This document shows, one piece after another, positions 49,476 to 58,033 of a DNA stretch of 64,000 nucleotides. This DNA comes from Dyella_B sp035690825 (GTDB taxonomy: Bacteria; Pseudomonadota; Gammaproteobacteria; Xanthomonadales; Rhodanobacteraceae): positions 1 to 64,000 of the forward strand of contig NZ_JBQCHP010000013.1 in NCBI RefSeq assembly GCF_051954575.1, given 5' to 3'. Below the pieces are notes generated by a model, which was given only the letters and a program-made list of their open reading frames with translations, ran no database searches and was not told the origin of the DNA. A program made the translations under genes and the position numbers. Numbering within the stretch: the first letter of the stretch is position 1; every line of letters starts with the position of its first letter.

Positions 49476-50441
49476 ATGCATTGGAAGGCCAAAGCAACCT
49501 TGCAGAACGCCGTTTCGCGATTGCCCACCGAATCGTCATACGCCACGTACTATTGGCTGCAGCGTCATTTTGGCGGGCTGCGGCGTATCAATCCGATGGC
49601 GCGGCTGCGGGCGGGCATCGAGACATGGCGGCAGATCGAAAAGGTGGGCCGCGATCCGCTCGGCAAGGTCTTTTTCGAGGTCGGCACGGGGCGCGTGCCG
49701 ATGACGCCGCTCGCGTATTGGCTGATGGGCGCTGGGCGCGTCATCACTGTCGATCTCAATCCTTATATGAAGGCGGAGTTGACCCAGGAATGTCTGCAGT
49801 ACATCGCCGAGCATGTAGACGATGTGCGTGCTTTGTTCGGTCCGCTTTTGAATCGGGAGCGCTTCGAGACCTTGCTCGACTTCCCGCGCCAGGACGATTT
49901 CGACCTGCGGAAGCTGCTCGATCTTTGCCGGATCGTGTATATCGCGCCGGGTGATGCGGCGCATACCGGGCTTGATCCTGACGCGATCGATTTCCATACC
50001 TCGTTCAATGTTTTCGAGCACATCCCGCGCGAGGTGCTGCTGGCCATTCTCCGGGAAGGTAATCGGATCATTCGTCGCGACGGGCTGTTCGTGCATCGCG
50101 TTGATTATTCCGATCATTTTTCGCATTCGGATACGCGTATATCGCCGATCAATTTTCTGCAGTATTCCGATACGCAGTGGGAGCGTTACGCAGGCAACCG
50201 CTACATGTATATGAACCGGTTGCGCCATGATGATTTTCTGGTGCTGTTCGAATCGGCCAGCCATCGCGTGCTTGCGGCCGAGCCGACGATCGATGCGCCA
50301 TCGCTGCAATTGCTGCGGGATGGTCGGTTGAATGTGGATGCGCGGTTTGGCGATAAGGCGATGGAGGTTTTGGCGACGACGGAGGCGTGGATTGTTTGTG
50401 CGAAGGCTGAGCCGGCTTTGGCCTTAATGGTTGCCACCTAG
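49476..50441 (+). CDS. SAM-dependent methyltransferase-like protein
   Basis: A 321-residue cytosolic protein with a class I methyltransferase fold: motif I KVFFEVGTGRVPMTPLAYWL, motif II VITVDLNPYMKAEL and motif IV DFHTSFNVFEHIPREVLLAI, plus NRIIRRDGLFVHRVDYSDHF. The N-terminal 60 residues (INPMARLRAGIETWRQIEKV) have no known domain. Within an exopolysaccharide operon it likely methylates a sugar or an intermediate. CGGAG precedes ATG 49476. It is the last gene of the plus-strand arm. Confidence 0.78.
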   Translation: MHWKAKATLQNAVSRLPTESSYATYYWLQRHFGGLRRINPMARLRAGIETWRQIEKVGRDPLGKVFFEVGTGRVPMTPLAYWLMGAGRVITVDLNPYMKAELTQECLQYIAEHVDDVRALFGPLLNRERFETLLDFPRQDDFDLRKLLDLCRIVYIAPGDAAHTGLDPDAIDFHTSFNVFEHIPREVLLAILREGNRIIRRDGLFVHRVDYSDHFSHSDTRISPINFLQYSDTQWERYAGNRYMYMNRLRHDDFLVLFESASHRVLAAEPTIDAPSLQLLRDGRLNVDARFGDKAMEVLATTEAWIVCAKAEPALALMVAT

Positions 50442-50461
50442 TTGATGCTTGCCGCAATCAG

Positions 50462-50595
50462 CTCCCTCCCCTGCGAAGTAGGGGAGGGCTGGGGTGGGGT
50501 TGCATGGGCTTTAGCGCACAACCGAATCTCACTATGAATGCCGCTCGCTACGCTCGCACCCCACCCTAACCCTCCCCTGCAAGCAGGGGAGGGAA
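50462..50595. repeat. Palindromic intergenic repeat, type B, copy 6
   Basis: Arms as in type A (AAGTAGGGGAGGGCTGGGGT and ACCCCACCCTAACCCTCCCC) but with a different core: GTTGCATGGGCTTTAGCGCA...CGCTCGCTACGCTCGC. It sits at the junction of the two convergent arms of the exopolysaccharide locus. A second type B copy is at 60408. Confidence 0.85.
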
Positions 50596-50623
50596 TACAT
50601 CGTCGGTAGCGCCTGGAATCGCG

Positions 50624-51385
50624 CTAAACACTCGTTCCTCTGCGTTTGATCACCGCATGCCGCGCATACCGCGCCATGCAATACGCCGAATGCATCCACC
50701 CCAACTTCGCCACGCTGCGATAGATATCCCACTGCCACGACGCCGCTCGCAGCTTGTTGGCCGACAGCGACCGTTCGCGCACCAGGTACCAGGCCAAGGG
50801 TTCGGGCGATGCCACTCGCACGGCCTTGCCAGCGCGGCGAACCTGTTCCAGCCAGAACACGTAATCCTCATGGCCGATGCGCTGGAACGGTACGTCGCCG
50901 AGGCTTCGCGCATACATTCCGGTGAGGTTGCCGATGAAGTTGCTGGCGAGCATGTCCTGCCAGTTCACCTGCAGCGGCGGCGTTACCTTGCTCAGCACGC
51001 GGCCATCCTCGGCGACGCGCCAATACGAGGCGTAGCTGATCAAGGCGCGGCTGGCGAGCATGCCGGCCAACTGGTGTTCGAGCTTGGCCGGATGCCACCA
51101 ATCGTCCGCATCGAGGAAGGATACGTAATCGCCACGTGCGGCGGCGATGCCTGCGTTGCGTGCGGCGGCGACACCGCCGTTGCGCGGTTGCCGAAGCACG
51201 CGCACTCGCGCATCGAACGTCGCATACGCATCGAGCATGCCGGGCGAGCGATCGCTGGAACCGTCGTCGATGGCGATCAATTCCAGTCGGGAATGGCTTT
51301 GCGCCAGCACCGAATTGATCGCCCGCGGCAACCAGCCTTCGGCGTTGTACACCGGCATGATCACGCTGACGAGGTCGTTGCTCAT
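50624..51385 (-). CDS. Glycosyltransferase family 2
   Basis: A 253-residue GT-A enzyme. The N-terminal donor-binding segment is VSVIMPVYNAEGWLPRAINS, with ELIAIDDGSSDRSPGMLDAY and the DxD-type motif in YVSFLDADDWWHPAKLE; acceptor side WLEQVRRAGKAVRVASPEP. It transfers a sugar from a nucleotide donor to the lipid-linked repeat unit. ATG 51385 is chosen because it forms the ATGA overlap with the next upstream gene; the longer frame to 51688 lies over that gene. Last gene of the minus-strand arm. Confidence 0.92.
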   Translation of the reverse strand: MSNDLVSVIMPVYNAEGWLPRAINSVLAQSHSRLELIAIDDGSSDRSPGMLDAYATFDARVRVLRQPRNGGVAAARNAGIAAARGDYVSFLDADDWWHPAKLEHQLAGMLASRALISYASYWRVAEDGRVLSKVTPPLQVNWQDMLASNFIGNLTGMYARSLGDVPFQRIGHEDYVFWLEQVRRAGKAVRVASPEPLAWYLVRERSLSANKLRAASWQWDIYRSVAKLGWMHSAYCMARYARHAVIKRRGTSV

Positions 51386-52566
51386 GCGCGTTGCGCTTCG
51401 CTGGCGACCAGCACGCCCGGGCGCGGCAATTCGTAGTCGCGATAATCGTGCGGATTGCCGCTCAAGCCCGCCTCCGCGGCCTTGATGATGTTGTAGACCT
51501 CGCGCGCGGTGACGTAATGCAGCACGTAGCACTTGCCGTCGTTGTAGTTCGCTTCCAGATAGTGGTGCATGCGGTCGGTGGCGTCGCCCAGCAGCGTGTC
51601 CATATCGCGCTCTTGCGTGCCGTGCGTGTGGATCTTTACGAACACCCATTCGGGGCGTCCCTCGACGTGCACGCCGGTGTCGATCCATGCGTCGATCCGG
51701 TCCGGCGTGGGCGGGCAGGCGTGGCGGATGTCGGCGTTCTCGATGCGCGGGATGAGCCCCAAGCGCCGGTTGCGCCAGTTCAAACCGAGCGGTCCTTGCA
51801 CGATCATCAGGTCGCCGCTGGGCTTGCCGCCGACACGCACCGGCTCGCCGGTGTCGTGCGATTTGGGCTTGGCGGGGTCGTCCGTGGCGTAGTAGATCGC
51901 GTTGATCATGCGCGTCTGGGTTTCGCTGGGCGCGGAGGGCAGGGTGAAGTCGGCGTAGCAGCCCAGTTCGCGCAGCAGGATCAGTTCATTGTTGATGCCG
52001 CACCAACGTCCGTCGGCGCGGGAGTTGTCCAGGCACCAGTTGCCGTGGATAAAGGCGAAACGCAACTGGCCCGTTTTGGGATCGCGCGGCAAGGCGTTGT
52101 GCCGTTCGTGCAACACGCGGTTGAAGCGGTCGATGGTGGCGCGGAAGTTGTCGGGCGTGTCGTTGTCGTGATGCAGATGCACCTCGATTTCGCCGAAGCC
52201 GTCCGCGCACAGCGACGCCAGCTTGTGCAGGTGTTCTTCCAGGTATTCCTCTTCGGGATAGAAGAACGTGTGCTGCGGCGGCCGTCCGTCGGCGTCACGA
52301 TGGGTGTTGGTCAGCTTGCGGTAATCGCGGCACCAGCGATCCACGCGGGTGCGCTGCGTCGCCAGGTCGGCCTTGCCCCAGGCCGGCTCGAAGTGATCGA
52401 CGAAGCAGAACATCACATGGACCGGCTTGCCGGTCACACGCGGTGGTTTGCGGCGCAGATAACTGCCGAGCCAGATCTGCATCCGGCGCGCGCGTATGGC
52501 CAGCGTGGTGGCAATCGCCAGCATCAGCAGCAAGGCGAGTGCGACCAACAGCGCGATCGTCCACAT
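51382..52566 (-). CDS. Membrane-anchored protein of the exopolysaccharide locus, deacetylase-barrel-like
   Basis: A 394-residue protein with an N-terminal transmembrane helix (IALLVALALLLMLAIATTLA). The following part reads CFVDHFEPAWGKAD, EIEVHLHHDNDTPDNFR and FIHGNWCLDNSRAD, giving His/Asp clusters where polysaccharide deacetylases or metal-dependent TIM-barrel enzymes carry their ligands, but the NodB signatures are not present. It is not a recognised family. Coupling on both sides (ATGA with the GT2 gene, TGATG with the GT4 gene) puts it in the operon. Confidence 0.62.
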   Translation of the reverse strand: MWTIALLVALALLLMLAIATTLAIRARRMQIWLGSYLRRKPPRVTGKPVHVMFCFVDHFEPAWGKADLATQRTRVDRWCRDYRKLTNTHRDADGRPPQHTFFYPEEEYLEEHLHKLASLCADGFGEIEVHLHHDNDTPDNFRATIDRFNRVLHERHNALPRDPKTGQLRFAFIHGNWCLDNSRADGRWCGINNELILLRELGCYADFTLPSAPSETQTRMINAIYYATDDPAKPKSHDTGEPVRVGGKPSGDLMIVQGPLGLNWRNRRLGLIPRIENADIRHACPPTPDRIDAWIDTGVHVEGRPEWVFVKIHTHGTQERDMDTLLGDATDRMHHYLEANYNDGKCYVLHYVTAREVYNIIKAAEAGLSGNPHDYRDYELPRPGVLVASEAQRA

Positions 52567-53765
52567 CAGTGCGCTCCTTCGAGCATGCCTGGTTCAGCGA
52601 CCACGGCATGGCCGCTGGGCAAAAGGGTAAGCAACTGCTCCGCGTTGTTGCGCCATTGCCGCTCGCGCTGGATATAGCGGCGCGCGGCGTCGCCCACTCG
52701 CCGGTGCTCATCTCGCTGCGTGGCCAGATCCAGCACGCGCTGCACGCAGGCATCGATCTCGCCGCGCGCAAACAGCCAGCCGGTTTCGCCATCGCGGATC
52801 ACCTCGGCCACCGGCGCGTAGTCGGGCGCGACCACGGCGACGCCCATGCCCATCAGTTCGAACAGTTTCATGGGTGAACCGTAGTGATTGGAGTTGGGCA
52901 GCACGGCGTAATCCATGCAGGCGATCCAGCTGGCGATATCCTCGTGCGCCACCCGGCCAGGCAGCAGCACGCGGTTGGACAAGCCACGCTCGGCGACCAG
53001 CGCGCGTACCGCCGGCAAGGTCTTTCCATCCCCGACAAACACCAGCGCCAGTTGCGGCGCTTCAGACAGGCGCGCGGCGATGGCTCCGACAAAGGCGTCC
53101 ACGCCATGCCAGTGCGCGAACACACCGATATGGCCGCACACGATGCGATCGGCCAGGCCACGCGCCTTGCGCAACGCCTCGGCGTCGAAGCGCGCAGGAT
53201 CGAAGCGGGACAGGTCGACCGCATTGGGCGACACCACCGATGGTGCGATCCGGCCATAAGCGGCCTGCGCCTGGTCGCGGAAATAGCTGGAGATAAATAC
53301 CAGCCCGGTGCAGCGGCGCAGGCACCAGCCTTCGATGCGCCGCGCCAGGCTTTTCAAGCGCAATGGCCGCACGCGCTCGACCAGCGCCGAATCGTTGATC
53401 TCCAGCACCAGCGGAATGCCGCGTCGCTGCGCCAGCCACACCGTGGCGCATAGAAACAGCGAATAGCGCTCGTAGATCAGCTGCGGCCGTTGCCGGCGGA
53501 TCGCGGCGCCGACGCGGAACAGGGTGACCAGGTTGTAGCCCAGCTCCAGGCATTCGAACAATACGCCCGGCAGGTGCGTGATGGCGGCGGCGATGCGGCT
53601 GCGCTTGGAACTGCCCTGCGCAGTCGATTCGTGTTCCGGATCGGCGCCGGGAAACGACAGGATCGATACGTGGTGTCCCAGTGCGCGCAAGGCATGCACG
53701 ATGCCGCGGATATGCACGCCTTCTACGTGACGCCCGCGCGTGCGATGGTGATACAGGATGTTCAT
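52566..53765 (-). CDS. Glycosyltransferase family 4
   Basis: A 399-residue GT-B enzyme. N-terminal domain: HVEGVHIRGIVHALRALGHH. C-terminal donor domain: CGHIGVFAHWHGVDAFVGAI, LVFVGDGKTLPAVRALVAE, NRVLLPGRVAHEDIASWIAC and YGSPMKLFELMGMGVAVVAP, with the E-x7-E donor-site Glu replaced by the usual KLFE form. It is one of four glycosyltransferases of the minus-strand arm. The ATG at 53765 overlaps the upstream gene (ATGA). The longer frame to 53999 lies over that upstream gene and is rejected. Confidence 0.9.
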   Translation of the reverse strand: MNILYHHRTRGRHVEGVHIRGIVHALRALGHHVSILSFPGADPEHESTAQGSSKRSRIAAAITHLPGVLFECLELGYNLVTLFRVGAAIRRQRPQLIYERYSLFLCATVWLAQRRGIPLVLEINDSALVERVRPLRLKSLARRIEGWCLRRCTGLVFISSYFRDQAQAAYGRIAPSVVSPNAVDLSRFDPARFDAEALRKARGLADRIVCGHIGVFAHWHGVDAFVGAIAARLSEAPQLALVFVGDGKTLPAVRALVAERGLSNRVLLPGRVAHEDIASWIACMDYAVLPNSNHYGSPMKLFELMGMGVAVVAPDYAPVAEVIRDGETGWLFARGEIDACVQRVLDLATQRDEHRRVGDAARRYIQRERQWRNNAEQLLTLLPSGHAVVAEPGMLEGAH

Positions 53766-54403
53766 CGCGTCTCCTGCGGCAACGCGCGAAACGCGTAGCC
53801 GTCGCGCAGCCATTCCGGCAGCAGCACGGTGAGCGCATCGCGCGCGCGATCGCTGTCGTCGTGCATCAGTACGATATCGCCGGGCGAGGGCGGATCGGCG
53901 CGCAACCGGTCCACCATCACGCGGGTAGGGTGGTCCTGGTAATCGAGGCTGTCGTACGACCAATAGACAAAGCTGCGCCGATGCACGGCGAAATAGCACA
54001 ACAGATCCGCACCCACGTAACCGTGCGGCGGGCGCATGCGATGGTGCAGGCGCCCGTCGAAGGCGCTCAGCAAGGCATCGGTGCTGTGGATCTCGTTGAG
54101 CTTCTTGCGCGTGGTCATGCGCTTGAACGACCAGTGGCTATAGGAGTGATTGCCCACCATGTGCCCTTCGGCGACGATGCGCTCCACCAGCTTGGGATGG
54201 CGCTCGATCTTCTGGCCCACCAGGAAAAAACTCGCCTTCACGCCGTGCGTGGCGAGCAGATCGAGCAATGGCGGCGTATGCGTCGGATCGGGGCCGTCGT
54301 CGAAGGTGAGGTAGCGGATGTTGTCGCGAGAGGCGCCCTTGGTCTGCACCAGCGCATCCGGAAACAAGCTCAGCCAATGATGTTTTTTTGGTCTCATATT
54401 CAT
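53762..54403 (-). CDS. NodB-type polysaccharide deacetylase
   Basis: A 213-residue carbohydrate esterase family 4 enzyme. Motif 1 TFDDGPDPTHT (catalytic base and metal Asp), motif 2 HSYSHWS (metal His pair), motif 3 RPPHGYVGADLL and the C-terminal IVLMHD motif are all visible. It removes acetyl groups from N-acetyl sugars. There is no signal peptide, so it probably acts on a cytoplasmic intermediate. It lies in an overlapping minus-strand operon between two GT4 genes. Confidence 0.92.
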   Translation of the reverse strand: MNMRPKKHHWLSLFPDALVQTKGASRDNIRYLTFDDGPDPTHTPPLLDLLATHGVKASFFLVGQKIERHPKLVERIVAEGHMVGNHSYSHWSFKRMTTRKKLNEIHSTDALLSAFDGRLHHRMRPPHGYVGADLLCYFAVHRRSFVYWSYDSLDYQDHPTRVMVDRLRADPPSPGDIVLMHDDSDRARDALTVLLPEWLRDGYAFRALPQETR

Positions 54404-55569
54404 GCGGATGCCCCTGCAGCGGCTGACGACTCCACGGCGGCGTGCAGGATGGCGTCGAGTTGGCGGATGTTGTCTTCCCAGCGAAAGCCGCGGGCGTGCG
54501 CGGCGATGCGCTTGTGGTTCCAGCGGCGTGCACTGGCGTCGATCAATGCGGTCGATAGCGCCAATCGCACGCGCGGCGGCACCAGGATGCCGGCGTAATG
54601 CGGCACCACTTCCGGAATGCCGCCGACGTGGGTGGCGACCACCGGCGTGCCGCAGGCCATCGCTTCCAGCACCACGTTCGGCACGCCTTCATTATGGCTG
54701 GGCAGGCACAGCAGATCGGCGGAGCGGAACCAGTCGCCCAGTTCGTCATGCGCGACCGCGCCGGCCAATTCGACGTGATCGAGGCAACCCAGCGCCTTGG
54801 CCCGTTCGAGCAACGGGGTGCGAGCGGGGCCGGCGCCGACATAGATCAGGCGCGCCAGGGGCTGCTTGGCGAGCAAGGCCGGAAACGCTTCGAGCAAGTC
54901 GAGGCAACCCTTGGAGGGCTTCAGGTTGCCCACATACAACAGCAACGGCGAATACGTGGAAAGGCCCAGCTTCGCGCGCGATGCGGCCCGCGTTTCGGGA
55001 CGGAAGATGGATGCATCGACGCCGTTGTAAAGCACGTGCACATTGGCCGGCTGCGTGCCCAATCCGATCGCCTTGATCGCCAGTGCGCGGCTGACCGCGA
55101 CCACGCTCGCCGCGCCTTTCAGCGCCGAGCGGATCTGCGGGCGCTGCAGCAGGTGATTGGCCTGCACGTTGAGATCGCTGCCATGCACCTTCACCACATA
55201 GGGAATGCGCAACCAGCGCGCCAGCCAGCCCACGGCGGCGCCATCGGGATAGGCCCAGCTGACCACCATGCAATCGTAGTGCGCCTGTCGTATCTGACGA
55301 CCGCGCTGCCACAGCAGCGACAACAGCCAGCAGAACGCGTGCAGCGAGCGGCCGATGCGCGGCAGAAACACGAACACGAAATAATCGGTGCGCAGATTGC
55401 TTGCGTTCACTTCGCCTTTGCGCTCGCCGAGCCGCTCGCGAAAGTCGATCGCGGTGAGCACGTCCACTTCGTGCAGTTGCCCCAGGCGTTCGAACTGCTG
55501 GCGATTGAAGGCCCCGCGTAGCGGATCCCAAGGTGTTGGAAAGAGGTTGGTGAGGATCAGCACTTTCAT
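54400..55569 (-). CDS. Glycosyltransferase family 4
   Basis: A 389-residue GT-B enzyme. It opens VLILTNLFPTPWDPLRGAFN with a GAF-N acceptor motif. The donor domain includes LLLYVGNLKPSKGCLDLLEA, RLIYVGAGPARTPLLERAKA, HVELAGAVAHDELGDWFRSA and NEGVPNVVLEAMACGTPVVA (E-x7-E). A length of about 390 residues is normal. Both ends overlap neighbouring genes by 4 bp. Confidence 0.93.
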   Translation of the reverse strand: MKVLILTNLFPTPWDPLRGAFNRQQFERLGQLHEVDVLTAIDFRERLGERKGEVNASNLRTDYFVFVFLPRIGRSLHAFCWLLSLLWQRGRQIRQAHYDCMVVSWAYPDGAAVGWLARWLRIPYVVKVHGSDLNVQANHLLQRPQIRSALKGAASVVAVSRALAIKAIGLGTQPANVHVLYNGVDASIFRPETRAASRAKLGLSTYSPLLLYVGNLKPSKGCLDLLEAFPALLAKQPLARLIYVGAGPARTPLLERAKALGCLDHVELAGAVAHDELGDWFRSADLLCLPSHNEGVPNVVLEAMACGTPVVATHVGGIPEVVPHYAGILVPPRVRLALSTALIDASARRWNHKRIAAHARGFRWEDNIRQLDAILHAAVESSAAAGASA

Positions 55570-56678
55570 GGCGTCTTGCCGCCTTCATAAAGTTGCGCGT
55601 AGCGCATCGCCATCGTTTCCAGTGAGCCGTAACGCTCCACCCAGGCGCGCGCCGCCTGGCCCAGGGCCGTGGCGCGCTGCGGATTGCGCAACAGCACCAG
55701 CATCGCTTGCGCCAAGGCATCCGGATTGCCTGCCGGCACCAGGCAGCCGTTGACGCCGTCACGCACGATCTCGCCATTGCCGCCGACCTGGGTGGCGACG
55801 ATGGGCAACGCCACGGCGCTCGCTTCCAGCAAGGCCATCGAATAGCCCTCGCTGAGCGAGGGCAGCACGAACATGTCCAGGCCTTGCAGCAAATCGCGCA
55901 CGTCGCTGCGGTCGCCGAGGAAATGCACGCTATCGGCCACGCCTGCGTCGATGGCGCCTTGCTGCAGCGATGCGCGGAGCTCGCCATCGCCGATCAGCAC
56001 CAGCGCCGTGTCGGCATGCTGTTCGTGCACCTGCCTGAAGGCGCGGATCAGGCCAAGCTGGTCCTTGGTCCAGTTCAAGCGTCCGACCGTGCCGATGATG
56101 CGGGTGTTCTCGGGCAAATTGAGTTGGTGCGCGATGCGCTCGTGCGCGCGCGGCGAAGCCGTCTGGAACGCATCCACATGGATGCCGTTCGGCACCACGC
56201 GCGCTTTTGCGGACGGAACGATGCCGCGTTGAATGGCGTCGTTACGCGCCGCCTCACAGACGGTCACCACCGTATCGGTGCGGATCAGCGCACGCCGGTA
56301 CAGCCACTCGCGCCGGCGCGCGCGACGATTGACGCCCATGCCGTGCCGCGTATTGATCACCTGCCGCACGGGCAGGCCACAGGTGGCGAGCACCGCCTGG
56401 TAATGCGCGACCGCATTATGGGTGTGCAATACCTCGGTGGCGTGGTCGCCTACCATGCGGCGGGCGCGCGCCAGCGCGGTCAGGTCCAGGCCATCGCGCT
56501 TGCCGCAGGCGGTCACCGCGATACCCAGTTCGTCCAGCTCGTGCGCCAGGCTGCCGGAGGTGTACAGGCACACCACCTGGCAACGATGGCCCTGGCGATG
56601 CTGATACTTCACCAGCTCCAGCACCATGCGCTCGAGGCCGCCGCGATCCAGGCTTTCGACGAAGTGGGTGATGTTCAC
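55566..56678 (-). CDS. Glycosyltransferase family 4
   Basis: A 370-residue GT-B enzyme. The N-terminal HFVESLDRGGLERMVLELVK is the common GT4 start (RGG-x-E). Donor-side motifs: IIGTVGRLNWTKDQLGLIRA, ALVLIGDGELRASLQQGAID, VHFLGDRSDVRDLLQGLDMF and SEGYSMALLEASAVALPIVA. It is one of three GT4 enzymes; sugar specificity is not predictable. Overlaps its neighbours by 4 bp on both sides. Confidence 0.93.
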   Translation of the reverse strand: MNITHFVESLDRGGLERMVLELVKYQHRQGHRCQVVCLYTSGSLAHELDELGIAVTACGKRDGLDLTALARARRMVGDHATEVLHTHNAVAHYQAVLATCGLPVRQVINTRHGMGVNRRARRREWLYRRALIRTDTVVTVCEAARNDAIQRGIVPSAKARVVPNGIHVDAFQTASPRAHERIAHQLNLPENTRIIGTVGRLNWTKDQLGLIRAFRQVHEQHADTALVLIGDGELRASLQQGAIDAGVADSVHFLGDRSDVRDLLQGLDMFVLPSLSEGYSMALLEASAVALPIVATQVGGNGEIVRDGVNGCLVPAGNPDALAQAMLVLLRNPQRATALGQAARAWVERYGSLETMAMRYAQLYEGGKTP

Positions 56679-58033
56679 GGCGCCAGCTCCGATACCGTGA
56701 CGCGGCGTTTTCCGCTACGGGTGAGCGGAATATCGTCCACGAAGTGGCAATGGAGCTGAACGCTGTCGCCAAGCACCTTGTCGACCTCGCGCTGGATGTA
56801 TGCGAGCGACGCGTCGTCGAAGCCGGCGCCGCGCACGATGGAAAGATCGAGCCGATCGAGCTGGCGCTGTACCAGTTGAAAGCGCTGCAAGCCTGGCACG
56901 TCCTTGAGCATGTGCGGGAAAAATTCGCCGGGCAGAACATGCCCGCCCCGCGTGCGAATCGCATCCAGCACGCGGCCATCGACACGGTCGAGCAGCGGCA
57001 AGCCGCGTCCGCACGCGCAACGCTGGGTGGACGCCGTCGCCATGTCGCCGTTGGCGTAGCGCACGAACGGCATGCCGTAGTTGAAAAGGTCGGTGATGAT
57101 CACCTCGCCGGTGGTGCAATTGCGGGCGGCGCCATCGGGTATGCGCAGCTCCACCGCCAGGTGGTCGCTGTTGACGTGCAGGCCGTGGCGTTGCTCGCAT
57201 TCGGCGGCGATCAGCATGAATTCGCGGCAGCCATAGGTGTTGAACGCCGGCGCGCCGAACGCCTGCTGGATCGCATCGCGCTGGAAGGCGTGCATCGCCT
57301 CGGCGCCACCGATGATGGCTTGCGGCTGCCACACCTTGCGGCCGCAAGCGAGCAGCCATTGCGACAACTGCATCAATGGCCCGACATAGGCGACGATGAT
57401 GTCCGGCCGGTAGCGGTCGATCGCATCGGCGTACTCGGCCATGTTCGCTTCGGTCATCCTGAAGCTGTTGAGTACGCGGCGCGCAAAGACGGCGTTGTAG
57501 AGGCGATCCTTCAGCTGATGCGCGCGGGTGGGATCGCCGACCGCGCCGCCCCACAGGAACAGCGTGCGGCGTCCCATGCGCGAACCGGCCCATTCGTAGC
57601 CGCGCCACATCACGGCGGTGCGGCGGTCGTTGCTTTCGCGCGTAAAGCCGAAGCGCATCGGCTCGCCGGTGGATCCGCCGGTGGCCTTGTACAACAGGCG
57701 ATCGCGCCAGGAATCGGCCTTGAACTCATCGAAATGCTCGCGGATCTCGGCCTTGGTCAGGATCGGCAGGCGTGCGTAGTCGTCGAGATTGCGGATGTCG
57801 CCAGGTGCAAGGCCCAGTTCACCCCAGCGCCGGCGGTAGTAGGGCACTTCGCGATAGCAATGCTCGAGCAGGCGTTGCAGTCGTTCCCATTGCAATGCTG
57901 CGATCCGTTCCGGTGCCAGCCACTGGTCGCGCCGATACGCATCGAGATAAGCGAGTGTGCGGCGACGGCGCAGGCCCGTTTCGTAAGCCGGAAACAGCAC
58001 GCGCCGGAAAGCCGCTTCATACAGGCCGCTCAT
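56675..58033 (-). CDS. CapK/PaaK-like adenylate-forming ligase
   Basis: A 452-residue protein of the phenylacetate-CoA ligase/CapK group. The adenylation P-loop appears as YKATGGSTGEPMRFGFTRES, and VNSDHLAVELRIPDGAARN, TTGEVIITDLFNYGMPFVRY and NGDMATAST are typical, as is a zinc-like cluster TQRCACGRGLPLLDRVDGRV. It would activate a carboxylic acid as an adenylate and load it on CoA, a carrier protein or a sugar amine. It is the only intact adenylating enzyme near the NRPS with the decayed A domain. ATG 58033 overlaps the O-ligase gene. Confidence 0.88.
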   Translation of the reverse strand: MSGLYEAAFRRVLFPAYETGLRRRRTLAYLDAYRRDQWLAPERIAALQWERLQRLLEHCYREVPYYRRRWGELGLAPGDIRNLDDYARLPILTKAEIREHFDEFKADSWRDRLLYKATGGSTGEPMRFGFTRESNDRRTAVMWRGYEWAGSRMGRRTLFLWGGAVGDPTRAHQLKDRLYNAVFARRVLNSFRMTEANMAEYADAIDRYRPDIIVAYVGPLMQLSQWLLACGRKVWQPQAIIGGAEAMHAFQRDAIQQAFGAPAFNTYGCREFMLIAAECEQRHGLHVNSDHLAVELRIPDGAARNCTTGEVIITDLFNYGMPFVRYANGDMATASTQRCACGRGLPLLDRVDGRVLDAIRTRGGHVLPGEFFPHMLKDVPGLQRFQLVQRQLDRLDLSIVRGAGFDDASLAYIQREVDKVLGDSVQLHCHFVDDIPLTRSGKRRVTVSELAP

